Assembly (NCBI GenBank): GCA_030267565.1
Contig: BRXU01000005.1
Span: 3,785,501 to 3,849,500, forward strand
Direction: 5' to 3'
DNA from: Pleodorina starrii
Taxonomy: Eukaryota > Chlorophyta > Chlorophyceae > Chlamydomonadales > Volvocaceae
Length of the DNA stretch: 64,000 bases
Part shown: in pieces, positions 23,679 through 34,671 of the stretch
How positions within the stretch are numbered: position 1 is the first letter of the stretch
How the letters are laid out: each line of letters starts with the position of its first letter
The notes under the pieces: model-generated
The model's input: only the letters and a program-made list of their open reading frames with translations
The model's database searches: none
What the model was told of the DNA's origin: nothing
Program-made: the position numbers and the translations under genes

Positions 23679-26600
23679 CTGCGGGGCCGAGGGGAAGGCG
23701 GGATGGTGAGGAACTGAGGATCGAGGGCGGGGCGCGCCATGCACAAGTACCACTTATGCACGACAGGGGGAAGGGGGTTTGAAAAGGGAAGTGAATTTGT
23801 GAAAACAGAAGGGGGGGGGTTGACGGTCAGTCGATTTGGGGCTGGGACGCTGCGGGGTTCTGCGGCGAGTTGGGCCTTATTTAGGTGCAGTATCCGGCAC
23901 ACGTGTCCAGCTGTCCGGGTGAAGTACAGAAGCGGTACATGCCGTAGAGGCGGTGGGAGCCGAGGGCGGGAAAGGGAAGGCGAGGGCGGGAAAGAGATGC
24001 CGAGAGACCGAGGCCGGTGGAGCGCTTTCAGACATTTCGGCTGCCGGCCGGCAAGCCACGGAAATCGGGTCCGTAACCCGATGGAGATGTGAAGTGACGC
24101 CATTCCGACTTCATTGAAGGCTGCCGGAACCCACATTGTGTGCCCCAGGGGCCGCCTGGCCGCCAGGGCACCAGAGGGAGCAGCGGAGCGCAAATGGGGT
24201 AGGGCTCGTGTGCGCCCTTTCTCGCCCGTTCGAAAGGGCACGAAAGGGCGACCTTTCTCGCCCTTTCGCTCGGGGAGAAAGGTCGCCGTAAGGGGGGGGG
24301 CGAGTGGAGGATTTGGCGCGTGTGTAGCCGGCCCCACCGGTCCACACGCTTCCGGATGCGGACCTAACCAACCCACGGGTCAATCGAACGAATGCACGCA
24401 GTCGGTCGGTCTGTCGGTCGGTGTCACACGTTCGCACAAGTGCCTGGAACGCCTAGCACGGGCTGGCCCATGGGTCGATCGCACGCAGCGAACTTGCGCC
24501 GGTCCAAACCGGGCGAGGCCGACCCATGGGTCGGTCATCGTGCGACCAACTTACGCTACGCGCGCACGCGAGCTCGCGTTGGGTCAGGCAGGCAGGCGGA
24601 ATGCAGTTTCGTTGTGTTATGCTCCGTTTCGTTTGAACAGCTGGCACTGCAGCGCCGAGGCAGACAGGCAGACAGACAGGCACCGACAGCGGATGGACGG
24701 ATGGATGGGCGCCGCTGCCGTTACATACGGCGGCACGAAATGACCAGCCGCCTGATGACCGCAGCCGTTGATGCCGCCGCCGCCGCCGCTGTTGCGGGGT
24801 GGGATGGGCGTCAATCGGCGCCTAATACCGGTAGGGCCTGAAGCATGGTAGCATGTGCCGTGGTTGGGTGTGGACGGCACCCGGTGTTTTGCTCGGTGCG
24901 GGAGGAGGCGGTTGCGTCAGGTTGGGCTGTTGGGTTGGGTAGGCGGCGCCAATGAGCCTCGCGGAAAAGGCGCCAAGGAGCATATTGAAGCGCACCGGCC
25001 GGGCACGCGGGCAGGAAGAGGAGAGATAGGGGGCAGCCGTAAGGCGGGACGCCGGTGGGCACGGCGTGTCGTTTCGGCAGCCCCAGCGCAGCTGTGGCTG
25101 TGGCTGACGGTCGGAGGTTGGCAAGTAGGCTGGCGCTGGTTGCGGGGCCGAGGGTCCTGGGTTGGATGCCGCAGACCGCAATGGGCTCGGGTGACGTGGC
25201 GGCGATGCGCCCATGGCCCACCGCGGCCGAAGCAAGTGGCAAAGCAATGCCCGTACGTTGCTGCCTTAACCCACCTCTGCATATGTCCGCGGCATTTTTG
25301 CAGGCCGCTGAACGACGTCTCCGCGGAAATCAATGCGTCCGGGCACGATCTAGCCGAGAAGATGTGGAGGATGCTGCACGCAGCTCCTTTTGCAAAAATC
25401 TGCACACTGAGTGCCTGTTTGGTGACGATACGGATTACTTCCGCTAAAGAGCTGGGGCAAACCCCTTTAACGACTTATGTATTACGTTTCTCCAGTAACT
25501 CGTCGTAAAGAGTCTCTATCTAAATAAGAGAAAATAAGCGCTTCAGCTTTTAACTGCGATAAGTTTCTGTGTGGACTTTCGACAATCGAGATTGGTCAGC
25601 CGTTCGTGGCTTCGTGTGACGCATCCAGGACGCATCACCACCACTATGCCAAGCATAAGAATTATTCAATCCTGCATTCATCAAATAACTCACCTGGCTT
25701 GAGCCCCGGGCCTATGCTTTGCCTCCGGCATCTCCGAGGCGCAGTCCGAAGAAGTCAAACCTCGCGTCCTAAGGCTTCCTCGCCCCGTAACCATCAATTC
25801 CCGAAATTCTGTACTCACGTGGACATAGGTTTTTGTAATTCCAGTTGAGCGTTGTACAAATCTACGATTTACGATGATTTCGTCGGCCTAGAGCTGGCCT
25901 AGACGGCCGAACGGTTCCAACGGTCAACCACCTGGATCAGGAAGTCGCAAACTCGCAATGTCGCAAATCTGAAACTCTGATCGGACCACGGGACTTTACC
26001 ATCCCCCAGTTTCCCAAGTACGATTACACTCCGTCCACTTGATGGGCCCGCTTGGCGCATGGAAACTGTGCGAGTTGCGGGCGGGTCAAGCTGCTAGCAG
26101 CTGTAGTGTATTATAGCTCCGGGACGGTGACCCAGAGAACAGTATACGCATGCTAGGGCGAGGAGGGTGCGCGAGGAGGGTGCGCTCTAAAACAAGTTTG
26201 CGGCCTTACGGCCGCGTGACTGTCTCGTCCATCAACCATATAGCAGGGAACACACAGCATATACATCAGCCTGTAATTTGCGCGAATTGACTTCCTAGGA
26301 TAAGTCGAAGAAATTACGACTTGAAATTACGACTTGACTTACAGTTAAGGTGGGTTGTGTAGAGGTACGTCAGGGTACGTCAAGTGTGCGTTGTGTTCGC
26401 AAGGCTGCGCTGTAACCCTGCTGCAACGAAGCTGTCCTCTGTACATGCTTTAATATTTACGCTTTCATGTGTCGACCTGTGCCTTTCGGGGGCGTATGGC
26501 TTTCCGCAAATCTTCTCATCGGGTTACGTTTTTGGTCCGTATACGAGTACCAAAAATGATTAGGCGTGCCTCGAAGACGGCGGCTAATTGGCAGAGCGTA

Positions 26601-27013
26601 AAGTTAAAAAGTAAAAAACGTAATCTTGTTGAGTTTGCGTGAAAGCACATCAATCGGCCGTCTATCTGTAGGCTGCGAGTTCTGTGAAATCCTTGAACCA
26701 GTACTCCTTGCCACGGGCTGCATAACACCCAAACCGTCCCCAGAGCGATGCTTGGAATGAGACATACCACGTAAAATAGCTTACTGAAATTAAATACGCT
26801 GGTGCGTCTGGTGTGCTCTTGCACAGCTCGAAGCCAAGCGGCGGTGAGTGTCGCAGCGTCCTGCGGCGCGCAAGAGGCCCCCGCCCGTCTATATTGCAAC
26901 GTTGCGCGAGGCGGTAAGCCATCCCATCCGGAGTTCCGGAGCCGCCGCATCGCAGCTACACAGACAGTACCAGTCACAGCTTGCTTAGCAGATTACCGTA
27001 GCACATTAGGCAG
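23679..27013. other. RtcB 5' region and gene-poor stretch
   Basis: The missing first RtcB exon and promoter should lie in the left part. Around 24,220-24,290 there is a cluster of cgaaagggcg/cgccctttcg motifs, including perfect 13-bp arms at 24247-24259 and 24275-24287. From 25.5 to 27.0 kb the sequence is AT-richer and has no recognisable gene; a minus-strand open frame at about 26.52-26.98 kb has hydrophobic segments but no supporting signal. Confidence 0.45.
24247..24287. repeat. Inverted repeat with 13-bp arms upstream of RtcB
   Basis: Arm ggcgacctttctc (24247-24259) pairs perfectly with gagaaaggtcgcc (24275-24287). It is embedded in further cgaaagggcg/cgccctttcg copies from about 24,220. 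It lies upstream of the minus-strand RtcB gene, so a regulatory role is possible but unproven. Confidence 0.6.
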
Positions 27014-27809
27014 CACATGAAGCGGCAGCCTTGCGTGTCTCCTGGGATTCGGATTCGGCCGGCGCAAGGACCAAGGAGGGGAAGAAAGGGCGCCGAAAGG
27101 GCGACGGGCCACCCAACAGGCCGTCCGAAGCATCTTTTCGATCCCGTTGGCCCCCTCCGCAGGCAGCCAAGCAGCGAACCCACGACGGCGCCGCCTCCTT
27201 GCGATGCCCGACGAAAGCACCCACTGACCCCGCGCGAGGCATGCGCCTGCAAGGCGCCGGCGTAGGCACGGCCGAGATCGAGATCGAGGTCGGCGTCGGC
27301 GCCGGGTCGGAGGCCGCAGCAGCGCTGACGTTGGCCCACACGCGGTCAAGCTGGCTGGGCCGAGGCAGCAGCGAGCAGGTGGATACGTGCACCGCCCCGA
27401 CGCCGCCGCTCCCCGCCGTCAGGCTTGCGAGCAGGCTGGCGGGCAGCAGCGACCCCCCCAGCCTCAGCACGCTGGACAACTCGGTGCGGTTCCCGCCGCT
27501 GCAGCCCTCCTCCTCCTCCTCCTCCTCCCCCGCCTGGGTGGACTTGGTTGCTGAGGCAGCGGCCAGATTCCTGGCGGCGGAGCACACGGTCGTCGCCTCC
27601 GCTTCCGCCTCCGCTTCCGCCTCCGCCGCCGTTTCCGCCTCCGCCTCCGCCTCCGCCGCCGCCGCCGCCTCCGCCGCCGCTTCCGCCTCCGCTTCCACTT
27701 CCGCCTCCGCTTCCACTTCCGCCTCCGCCTCCGCTTCCTCTTCCACTTCCGCTCCTGCTTTGGCGAATGATAGCACCGATGCAGTGATGGGTCCTGCCGC
27801 GGTTTCGGT

Positions 27810-27849
<40 letters not shown>

Positions 27850-29667
27850 GGTGGCGCGGCGTTGAGCAGCCCAACCGATGGAACTGCGCTATTGGAGGAG
27901 CAGCAGCGGGAGCAGCAGCTGTCCACCACTCCAGCTTCGGGAGCCGTTCGGGCACCACCGCTGTGCCAGCCGCAGTCAGGGCCGTCGGCACCTCCGCCGG
28001 CGGCGGCGGCTTCGGAGCCGGCAGCCTTACCCCGCGTGGCGCTGCCGCCGCTGAACCGACATTTTAGGGAGCATACATCCCTGGAGACCATGCACGGTCC
28101 GGAAGTCGATGTGGACGCGGCTTCGGGCGTGCGCACGGGCGCGGGCACGGGCGTAAGGCTGGCCGCCGGGGCTGGCCCTGCGCGTGTCAGCGGCTGGTAT
28201 CGTTGGGTCGCGGATGGAGGCGGTGCCCCAACTAGTGCCGGTGCAATCGGCGCGAGCCTGCGCACGGACCTGGATCCGAATCCCGACCTGGATATGGTTT
28301 TGCTAACGGGTTTGGATCCAATTTTGCTGCTGGATATGGGCCTGCGGAGCTGCCCGGGGCCCGCCTGGCGACGGCGCCAACAGCAGTCGACTCGGACGGG
28401 AATACAGCGGGAAGGTGACGGCGGTGACGGCGGTGGCGGCGGCGGCGGCGGCGACCTCAACGGCGCGAGCTTGGCGTCGTCACCTGTGCCGTACAGCGCA
28501 GTACCGTCCTCGTTGTCGTCTTGGTTGCCTGCGGCCGCAGCACTGCCCGCACCCGGCGCCCGGAGGAATCATGCGACTGCGGCGGCGCCGGATTGCGGCG
28601 GCGGCAGCGGCAGCGGCCTCGCGGCTGCGCTGGGGCCACTACTGTACGGCATTTACGGCCCCGTCGGCTCCGACGCGAATGAGCTGCCCTCCTGGCGGCA
28701 GCACCCAGCCGCTGGCCAGGTACGACACCATGGCTGCCGGACAGGACATCTGCACGCCACCACCACCGCCGCCGCCGCCGCCGTCGCCATATTGGCTCTG
28801 CGGGACGTGTCCCCGTTGGGGCCGAGCGTGGGCTACGACTCTCCGCTGCCTTCATCCGAGTCGCTCCGTGACGGACCGTCCCTGGGGCTGCTCAGAACTC
28901 TGGGCTCCTCCTGCTTCGACATCCCAGACGGCTTTCCAGCCGTCGCCGCCGCCGCCGCCGCCGCCGCCGCTGGCGTGCCCGCCGTTGCGCCCAACCACTG
29001 CACCGCCGGCTTCTCCAAGGACGACCTCAGCGGCGGCGGCGGTGCCGCCGCCTCGCTGTGGGCGAAGCCCAACCTGCCGCTGCTGCCGCCGCCGCCGCCG
29101 ATGCCGCGTCAGCGTGCCGTACATGCGGGATGGGGCTGCCACGCCGTCAGGGGCTGCGCCACCGGCGCGGCGCGGCGCGTCAACGGGGGGTCCGCTGTCG
29201 CTGCCGCCGCCACTCCCGGCAAGGTTACTACGCGGGATGGTCAGGGGTCCTGCCAACCTCCCCTCGGCTGCGGATCGGCGGCCGCGGACCCGGAAGGCGG
29301 CCACGGTGGAGGCGACGGCGGCGGCGGCGGCGGAGGCGGCGACGGCCAGAGCTGCTGCCCGCAGCTGCTCAGCAGCAGCCCGTGCCCATACGCCCTCGCA
29401 GCGGCGGGAGAGCTTCCCGCCGCTGGCACGGCAGCGTATGATCAATCCGTCGCAGCGGCGGAGGCGGAGGCGGAGGCGGCGCCGCCGCCGACCTCAATGG
29501 TATCTCTGTCGGGATCTAACGGGAGTAAGGATGCCACAGGGGCGGCGGCGCCGCCGCCGCCGCCGCATCATTACGAAGTGGAATCGCCGGAGAAGGACCG
29601 GTGCGGCCGTAACGCCTGCAGCCGCCTGACAGCTCCCCTGCTGGGCTGCTTCTGGGGCCGGCGCTGA
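27014..29667 (+). CDS. Unrecognised low-complexity protein (long open frame)
   Basis: An open frame runs uninterrupted to a TGA at 29665-29667. There is no in-frame ATG near its left end, and an acceptor-like cag at 27011-27013 would start a final exon of ~884 codons, with upstream exons unknown. The product is rich in Ala, Ser, Gly and Pro, with long AS, AT and polyGly runs and a Pro-rich C-terminal third. Less repetitive islands such as AWVDLVAEAAARFLAAEHT suggest real protein. I recognise no domain. The opposite strand also has a 484-codon open frame over the left half, because GCC/GGC repeats keep both strands open, so strand choice rests mainly on the greater length here. Confidence 0.4.
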
Positions 29668-30072
29668 TATACGCACAGCCGCACAGCGGGTCGACCGCAC
29701 AGCGGGTCGGCCTGGTGTGCCCTTGCTTGCAGGACCCCAGGTGAGGGGGCGGCTGCGGGTTTCGTTTGGAGTACGGTATTGCGGTTGGTCGGTTGCCGTG
29801 TGGTCCGCAGTGTGGCAATGCTCGCGCTGGCTGCGCCGAAGGACGTCCGGTGCGAACGAGGGCATTGGTTCGTTGCAGCTTGCAAGTCAGCAGGTCAGCA
29901 AGTCGGACGAGGGTGGGTGACGAGAGGGCACACCGTGGGTTCCGTCCTGCCCTCGGCAAGTAGCGTGAGCGCGTGATTGGAGCGCGCAAGGGGCCAGGTG
30001 CCAGCACTGGGCTCAGTGCTTGCTTGCCTGTTCCCAGGATGAAGCAGCGCTTTTGTCTGAAGATCAAAGCGG
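29668..30072. other. Intergenic
   Basis: No feature is seen apart from a short tandem duplication of a cacagcgggtcg unit at about 29,683-29,708. Confidence 0.4.
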
Positions 30073-30073
30073 G

Positions 30074-30115
<42 letters not shown>
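30073..30115. repeat. (GCAC)n microsatellite
   Basis: About ten tandem copies of the tetranucleotide gcac. Confidence 0.95.
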
Positions 30116-30192
30116 GGGTGTGCGCGTGCGGGTGCGGAGCAGTGCGGCAGAGGACTGCACTCACGGACGCGCATGTCAAACGGAAATTGTGT

Positions 30193-30215
30193 GGGTTTTA
30201 GGGTTTTAGGGTTTT
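30193..30215 (+). repeat. Interstitial telomere-type repeat (TTTTAGGG)
   Basis: GGG, two perfect copies of TTTTAGGG, and TTTT. TTTTAGGG is the telomere repeat of Chlamydomonas and Volvox. The tract is short and internal, so it may be a repair scar or chance. It lies directly against a perfect hairpin. Confidence 0.7.
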
Positions 30216-30250
30216 CCAGGCTCCATCCATAAATAATGGATGGAGCCTGG
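30216..30250. repeat. Perfect 15-bp-arm hairpin
   Basis: ccaggctccatccat (30216-30230), a 5-nt loop aaata, then the exact reverse complement (30236-30250). It directly follows the telomere-type repeat. No gene adjoins it, so a terminator role cannot be argued. Confidence 0.85.
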
Positions 30251-31140
30251 GCTTTCTGCCTGCGCTCGGTGCTCGTTTTTGTGCCCTATGCGGGGTGCAA
30301 AAAGAGACGAAAACCCGAAGTGACGAAACGGAACGGGGGTTGACGAGTGTGTGCGCGCGGCGTATGCTTTTTGTGCATGCGTTGCCAGCAGCAGGTTGCT
30401 ACAGCTAGCTGATTAGTGGCAGGCGTTTGTTTGTCGGACCAGAATGCTTACGTGCTCAACGATGTTGTACCGCCAGGCCCTTGTCGTACGGTATGTACGA
30501 CGAGCCATTTATGCATTGGCAATTGCTTTCGAGCGGCCAAGCGGCGCGGCGGGTGAGTTTCCTCTCGCAGCATCCTTCGCAGCATCCTTCGCAGCAATCA
30601 TAATACTCGCATCCATTTATTTATAGCGGCGATCTGAGGGCTCACAGGATTCGCCTGCAGAATTCGCCTGCATCATTCGCTAGCTGGATCGATAATATTC
30701 GTAACGTTCGCAGAATATTGTGTCCGGATTCGATGAGTACGCTTGGACGCACGTGCCCCGGGGTGAACGTGCTTATAACGTGTCCAAAAGTGCTCATGAA
30801 AGCCCCGGTCGCAGTGGCTCGGCGGCCCTTTCATTCGCTAATCCTCGTTGAATGCATTAAGGCTGTGTACTGGTTCGTTGTTACGAGTGCATCTGCGACA
30901 GGAGGGAGGCGCGCGTCGGTTACGGCAAGTACGACATGTTGTGAAGCGTGCGGACCGACCGTTTCCCCCCTGGGCCGGCCTCAGGCCTGCAAAGCAAGTG
31001 CGTGCCTTGGGGGAGTCACGTCTCGAAACTTGCTTGCGTGGCCCTCGGAGGGCAGATGTGGCGACCAATGTCGACTTGGCCACTTTGGTGGGCTGCGGTC
31101 AGTGGGGGCGGTGTGTGGTCCCTCCCCCCTCCGTGCTCTA

Positions 31141-31247
31141 GCTTCGGTACATTTCAGTTTCCATATGCTTCAGCTTCTTTGTGCTACAGCTTCGTTATGC
31201 TACAGCTTCGGTGCACTTCAGTTTCCTTATGCTACAGCTTCGTTGTG
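31141..31247. repeat. Two ~43-bp direct repeats
   Basis: Related 43-bp units beginning gcttcggt occupy 31141-31183 and 31205-31247. They are separated by 21 bp that itself repeats the gctacagcttcgttatgc motif. Confidence 0.75.
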
Positions 31248-32247
31248 TGTGCTTGCACCGAAGAGATAAGTCGTGTATGTGTTGGTGCTTCAGGACTCGG
31301 CGGCGCTTGCTAGTAGCCGCTGATGCGGCAATGACTACCAGCGACTATTGACAGGCCAGCGTCGAGCAGTGTCAGTTGAGGTCAGTTGAGGTACGGCATG
31401 GCCGTAGGCATCACATGCATGGCCTTTCTGAGCATGCATCCTCGATGTGCCTAATCGACGGGTACGTTAGTTGGAGCTCTGGAGGGGCAGATCAGAGGAG
31501 GCGCGGCCGTCACGGTTTGAAGCTGGGGGCCTTATGGCGGCCTCGTCATGAGGCGTAGGGTGCAGCTGTGCAGAGGTTTTTGCTGGCGTTTTCTTGTCTT
31601 GGGCCTGATCCACTGTTTTTTCTAGTTTCTAGGATGTCGTCCAACCAAACAGACATGACGGTTACCCGGCAGCCCGCCAGTTTTGCTGCTCGTCTTGTCT
31701 TCTACTATGTTGTACTAATCCTTACGCCCTTTTTGCTTTTGTGGACTTGGTGGCGCGTCTGTGGACGCTGCACGCCGCCTCGCGTCCGCATGCGGTGCGC
31801 AGCGACGCCATAATGCTGGTTTTGCCGTACCGGGTCGTACATGTTAGTCATGTAAAGGTCACCGGGATCCCACACCGATCGACATTGTAGTCATCATTGC
31901 CGCTTCTTCCGGAAAGCCGGAGCATGGTCATCACGTGGGTGGCTTGTTCGCCTTTCGCCTCATGAGGGGCGACGCTCGCAATTTTCCGGTTCCAGAGCGT
32001 TCCGCGGGAGAGAGAAGGTGCGCCGCTCTTCTGCGTGTCCTCCTTTGCCCACCGCCGCCCCTTCATGTGAGAGAGGCGCCGGCGTGGCCATTTACTGGAC
32101 GATTTAGCCGTCAAGCCGTCCTGGTGACGGCCGTACACGGCCTGATATGCCGTACCGGTACACGTGTCAAACACAGGACGCACACGCACGCACAGGTGGT
32201 GACGCAGATGTGTCACGCTATCTCGTGTGATTGCCATAGAACGCGGC

Positions 32248-32309
32248 AGATACTGAGGACCGTTGCCTGTTTGCCAAGAGATACTGAGGACCGTTGCCTG
32301 TTTGCCATG
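32248..32309. repeat. 31-bp tandem duplication
   Basis: Two adjacent copies (32248-32278 and 32279-32309) of a unit starting agatactgaggaccgttgcc, differing at one base near the end. Confidence 0.9.
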
Positions 32310-32750
32310 AACCGTTGGCGGTTAGTTAGGAGCCGTTGGGTGTGGCCCCTTCGGATCAACTTCCGTGCACCTTTTCCGTGCGACGCCTGAGTCGTCGACA
32401 CTTTGTTAATATTACATTTTAATATTACATTTTTTGTTGTCATTGTACGGGGCCCCGACTGAGCAAGGAGCAATATAGTGCGGGCGGGCTACCCAGGAGG
32501 TACGACAAGTGCATTGCGCGGGCTCGTTATAGTCCGGCGGCGGTGCGAGACATCTTATCTGTGCCTCGCACTTTGCAGTATTAAGACTCTAAGTAGCACA
32601 TATTCACAGATCCGCGATTGACAGACCGCGCGAAGCAGTCTCTTGTAAGTTCTTTCGGTAATCCGTTCTCCGAGGAGGACATTCGTGCCCAGGTCGCCCT
32701 AGGAGAGAGCAGCGTAGCTCGTCTCCCGAAGGCGCGTGCTTTTCCGTCAG

Positions 32751-32797
32751 TGCGAAGCACAAATATAGTGTTCGGAAAAGGCGTACTCGAGTATGGG
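32751..32797 (+). repeat. 47-bp dispersed direct repeat, copy 1
   Basis: This matches 33022-33068 at 46 of 47 positions (core gtgttcggaaaaggcgtact). The two copies are 271 bp apart in the same orientation, as LTR remnants or the ends of a short insertion might be. Confidence 0.85.
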
Positions 32798-33021
32798 GTA
32801 TTTCTGATCCGCCAGTAGATGTAGTCGTAGACCGCTGCTGTTGCCGAGCTGTGCCCTGTGCGAGCGTCTGGCGTAGAGTTGGTGTGGTATACCAGCCATA
32901 TCGCGTTGACGGCGATGACAGGTCCGCTGCCCCATCCCCCACCCCCCACCCCCGCTCTCAATCGCGAGATGGTTTTTCGGGGGAGAACATCGTTCCGAAT
33001 GGGACTCGATCCCGTCACCGT

Positions 33022-33068
33022 TGCGAAGCACAGATATAGTGTTCGGAAAAGGCGTACTCGAGTATGGG
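33022..33068 (+). repeat. 47-bp dispersed direct repeat, copy 2
   Basis: Second copy of the unit at 32751-32797, with one mismatch. Confidence 0.85.
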
Positions 33069-33746
33069 AGGGTTTGGCGTAGCAGATAACACGGGACGGG
33101 GTACGGCACCGGCTGTAGAAGTGAACCACCCCCTTCTTCTCGGGTGGGTTCCTGGGTCGGCGCCGACGGCCTGCCTCGGGCGTTGACCCGGGCCAAGCGG
33201 AGCTGGCTGGCTGGGATGGGGTCCTGGGGCACGGGGTTCGGGGGCCGCTTGCAGCCGGCGTCAAGAGCTCAAGACACGAAGGTGTCGGGCCGTGTGCCGT
33301 CGGCACACCAAACACCGTGTTTTGGCGGGTTCTGGAGCCCACCGTGTCAACTCACAACCCCCCTCGTCCTCCCCGCAGATGCATCGCCGCCGCGCCCTCC
33401 CCCTCCCCCTTTCTCCCCCTCCCTCCCCTCCCCCTCCCCCCCCCACGCCGAAATGATCCGAAAGGCCGAAGGAAGGCGCAACCGCAGAGAGGGTAAAAAG
33501 GAAGGTGCAATCGCAGCGGAGGGACGGAGACGGCAACCAGGTCAGACTGCGCGAGCCACCCAGACCCTGAACCAGACACAGAGACGAGCGAAACCTGAAA
33601 GGGGCGGAGCAGCGCCGAAGACAATCGCGAATCGGACAGAGAATGGGCCTTACGGTCCCAACAATCGTACAGCAAAGCAGTGTACATGTGTTTGGTTGTA
33701 TACATGCACGATGATGCTTCGATCGGATCGACGAATGTGACCAACG

Positions 33747-33757
33747 TATATAAATAG
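33747..33757 (+). promoter_or_regulatory. TATA-box-like element
   Basis: TATATAAATAG is the best TATA match in the surrounding GC-rich DNA. Downstream, the first ATG (33815) opens only a 12-codon frame before a stop. I could not join it to a gene, so it may serve an unannotated or non-coding transcript, or none. Confidence 0.3.
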
Positions 33758-34632
33758 GGGCCCCCGAGGCTTGTGTGCAGCTCTGCACCCGCACCCTCCT
33801 GCGCAGAGACACAAAGATGGATCACTCAAAAAAGAGGGCCACCTGCGGCAGTTAGCCGCACCGCATTACGCATACGGTCGCCGCCCTTGACTCCATGTTT
33901 TCCTCGCGCTGTGCAGGTTGCGCATGTTTTTTTTGTCAAAACAGAGTGACGCTAATCGGGCCGCCGCCATCGCGCGCGGCTGGAAGCTCCCCACAGGTGC
34001 ACCGGGAGAAGCACCATCATGATGCGCCCGGGATTGGGATGGGGGGCCGCCTCCCCAATCCCGGCCGTCTCCGTCCCTTCGCTGCGGTACCGTATCTTCT
34101 GTTTACTCCCCAATCCCGGGATACGGTATCTGGGAGAGGGGCAGGGCAGCAAAGGGGACGCACCGTAACCCCCTCTTCCCGCGGCGGGCGTGTCCGACCG
34201 AAACCCAACCGAAGCCCTAGAACAACCCAAAACCGCGCACCGCGCAAGGCGCAACCAACCCCACGGCAACAGCGCGCCGCGGACAGCAGCAGCGAGCACT
34301 GCCCCCGCCCTCTCTCCGCCGCCTCCGCCCTCCCCGTCTGCGGCTGATGTCTACCAGGGCGGCGATAGGTCAGAGCCTACCGCAGACCGCACCGCAGACC
34401 GCACCCAGCCGCTTTCTAACACACGGACCTCGTCTCGCCGTTTCCATTGAAATGGCATCCGGCATCCTGCTGGCCCATTAACCCTGCAACCCAGCCAGCG
34501 AACCTGCACAGAGAAACTCCATTCGTGCCAACCAAACTCGGCCGCTCAGTCCAGTCCAGTCGTCGCCACTAACCGCGACCGTTAGTTAGTTGCCGTACAT
34601 CCTCCAGCCTTGCTCGGCACGGGCCCACACGC

Positions 34633-34671
<39 letters not shown>

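Noticed and set aside
26516..26977. A 153-codon minus-strand frame with hydrophobic segments
   Set aside because: No ATG context, splice signal, poly(A) signal or recognisable family; hydrophobicity may reflect local AT richness.
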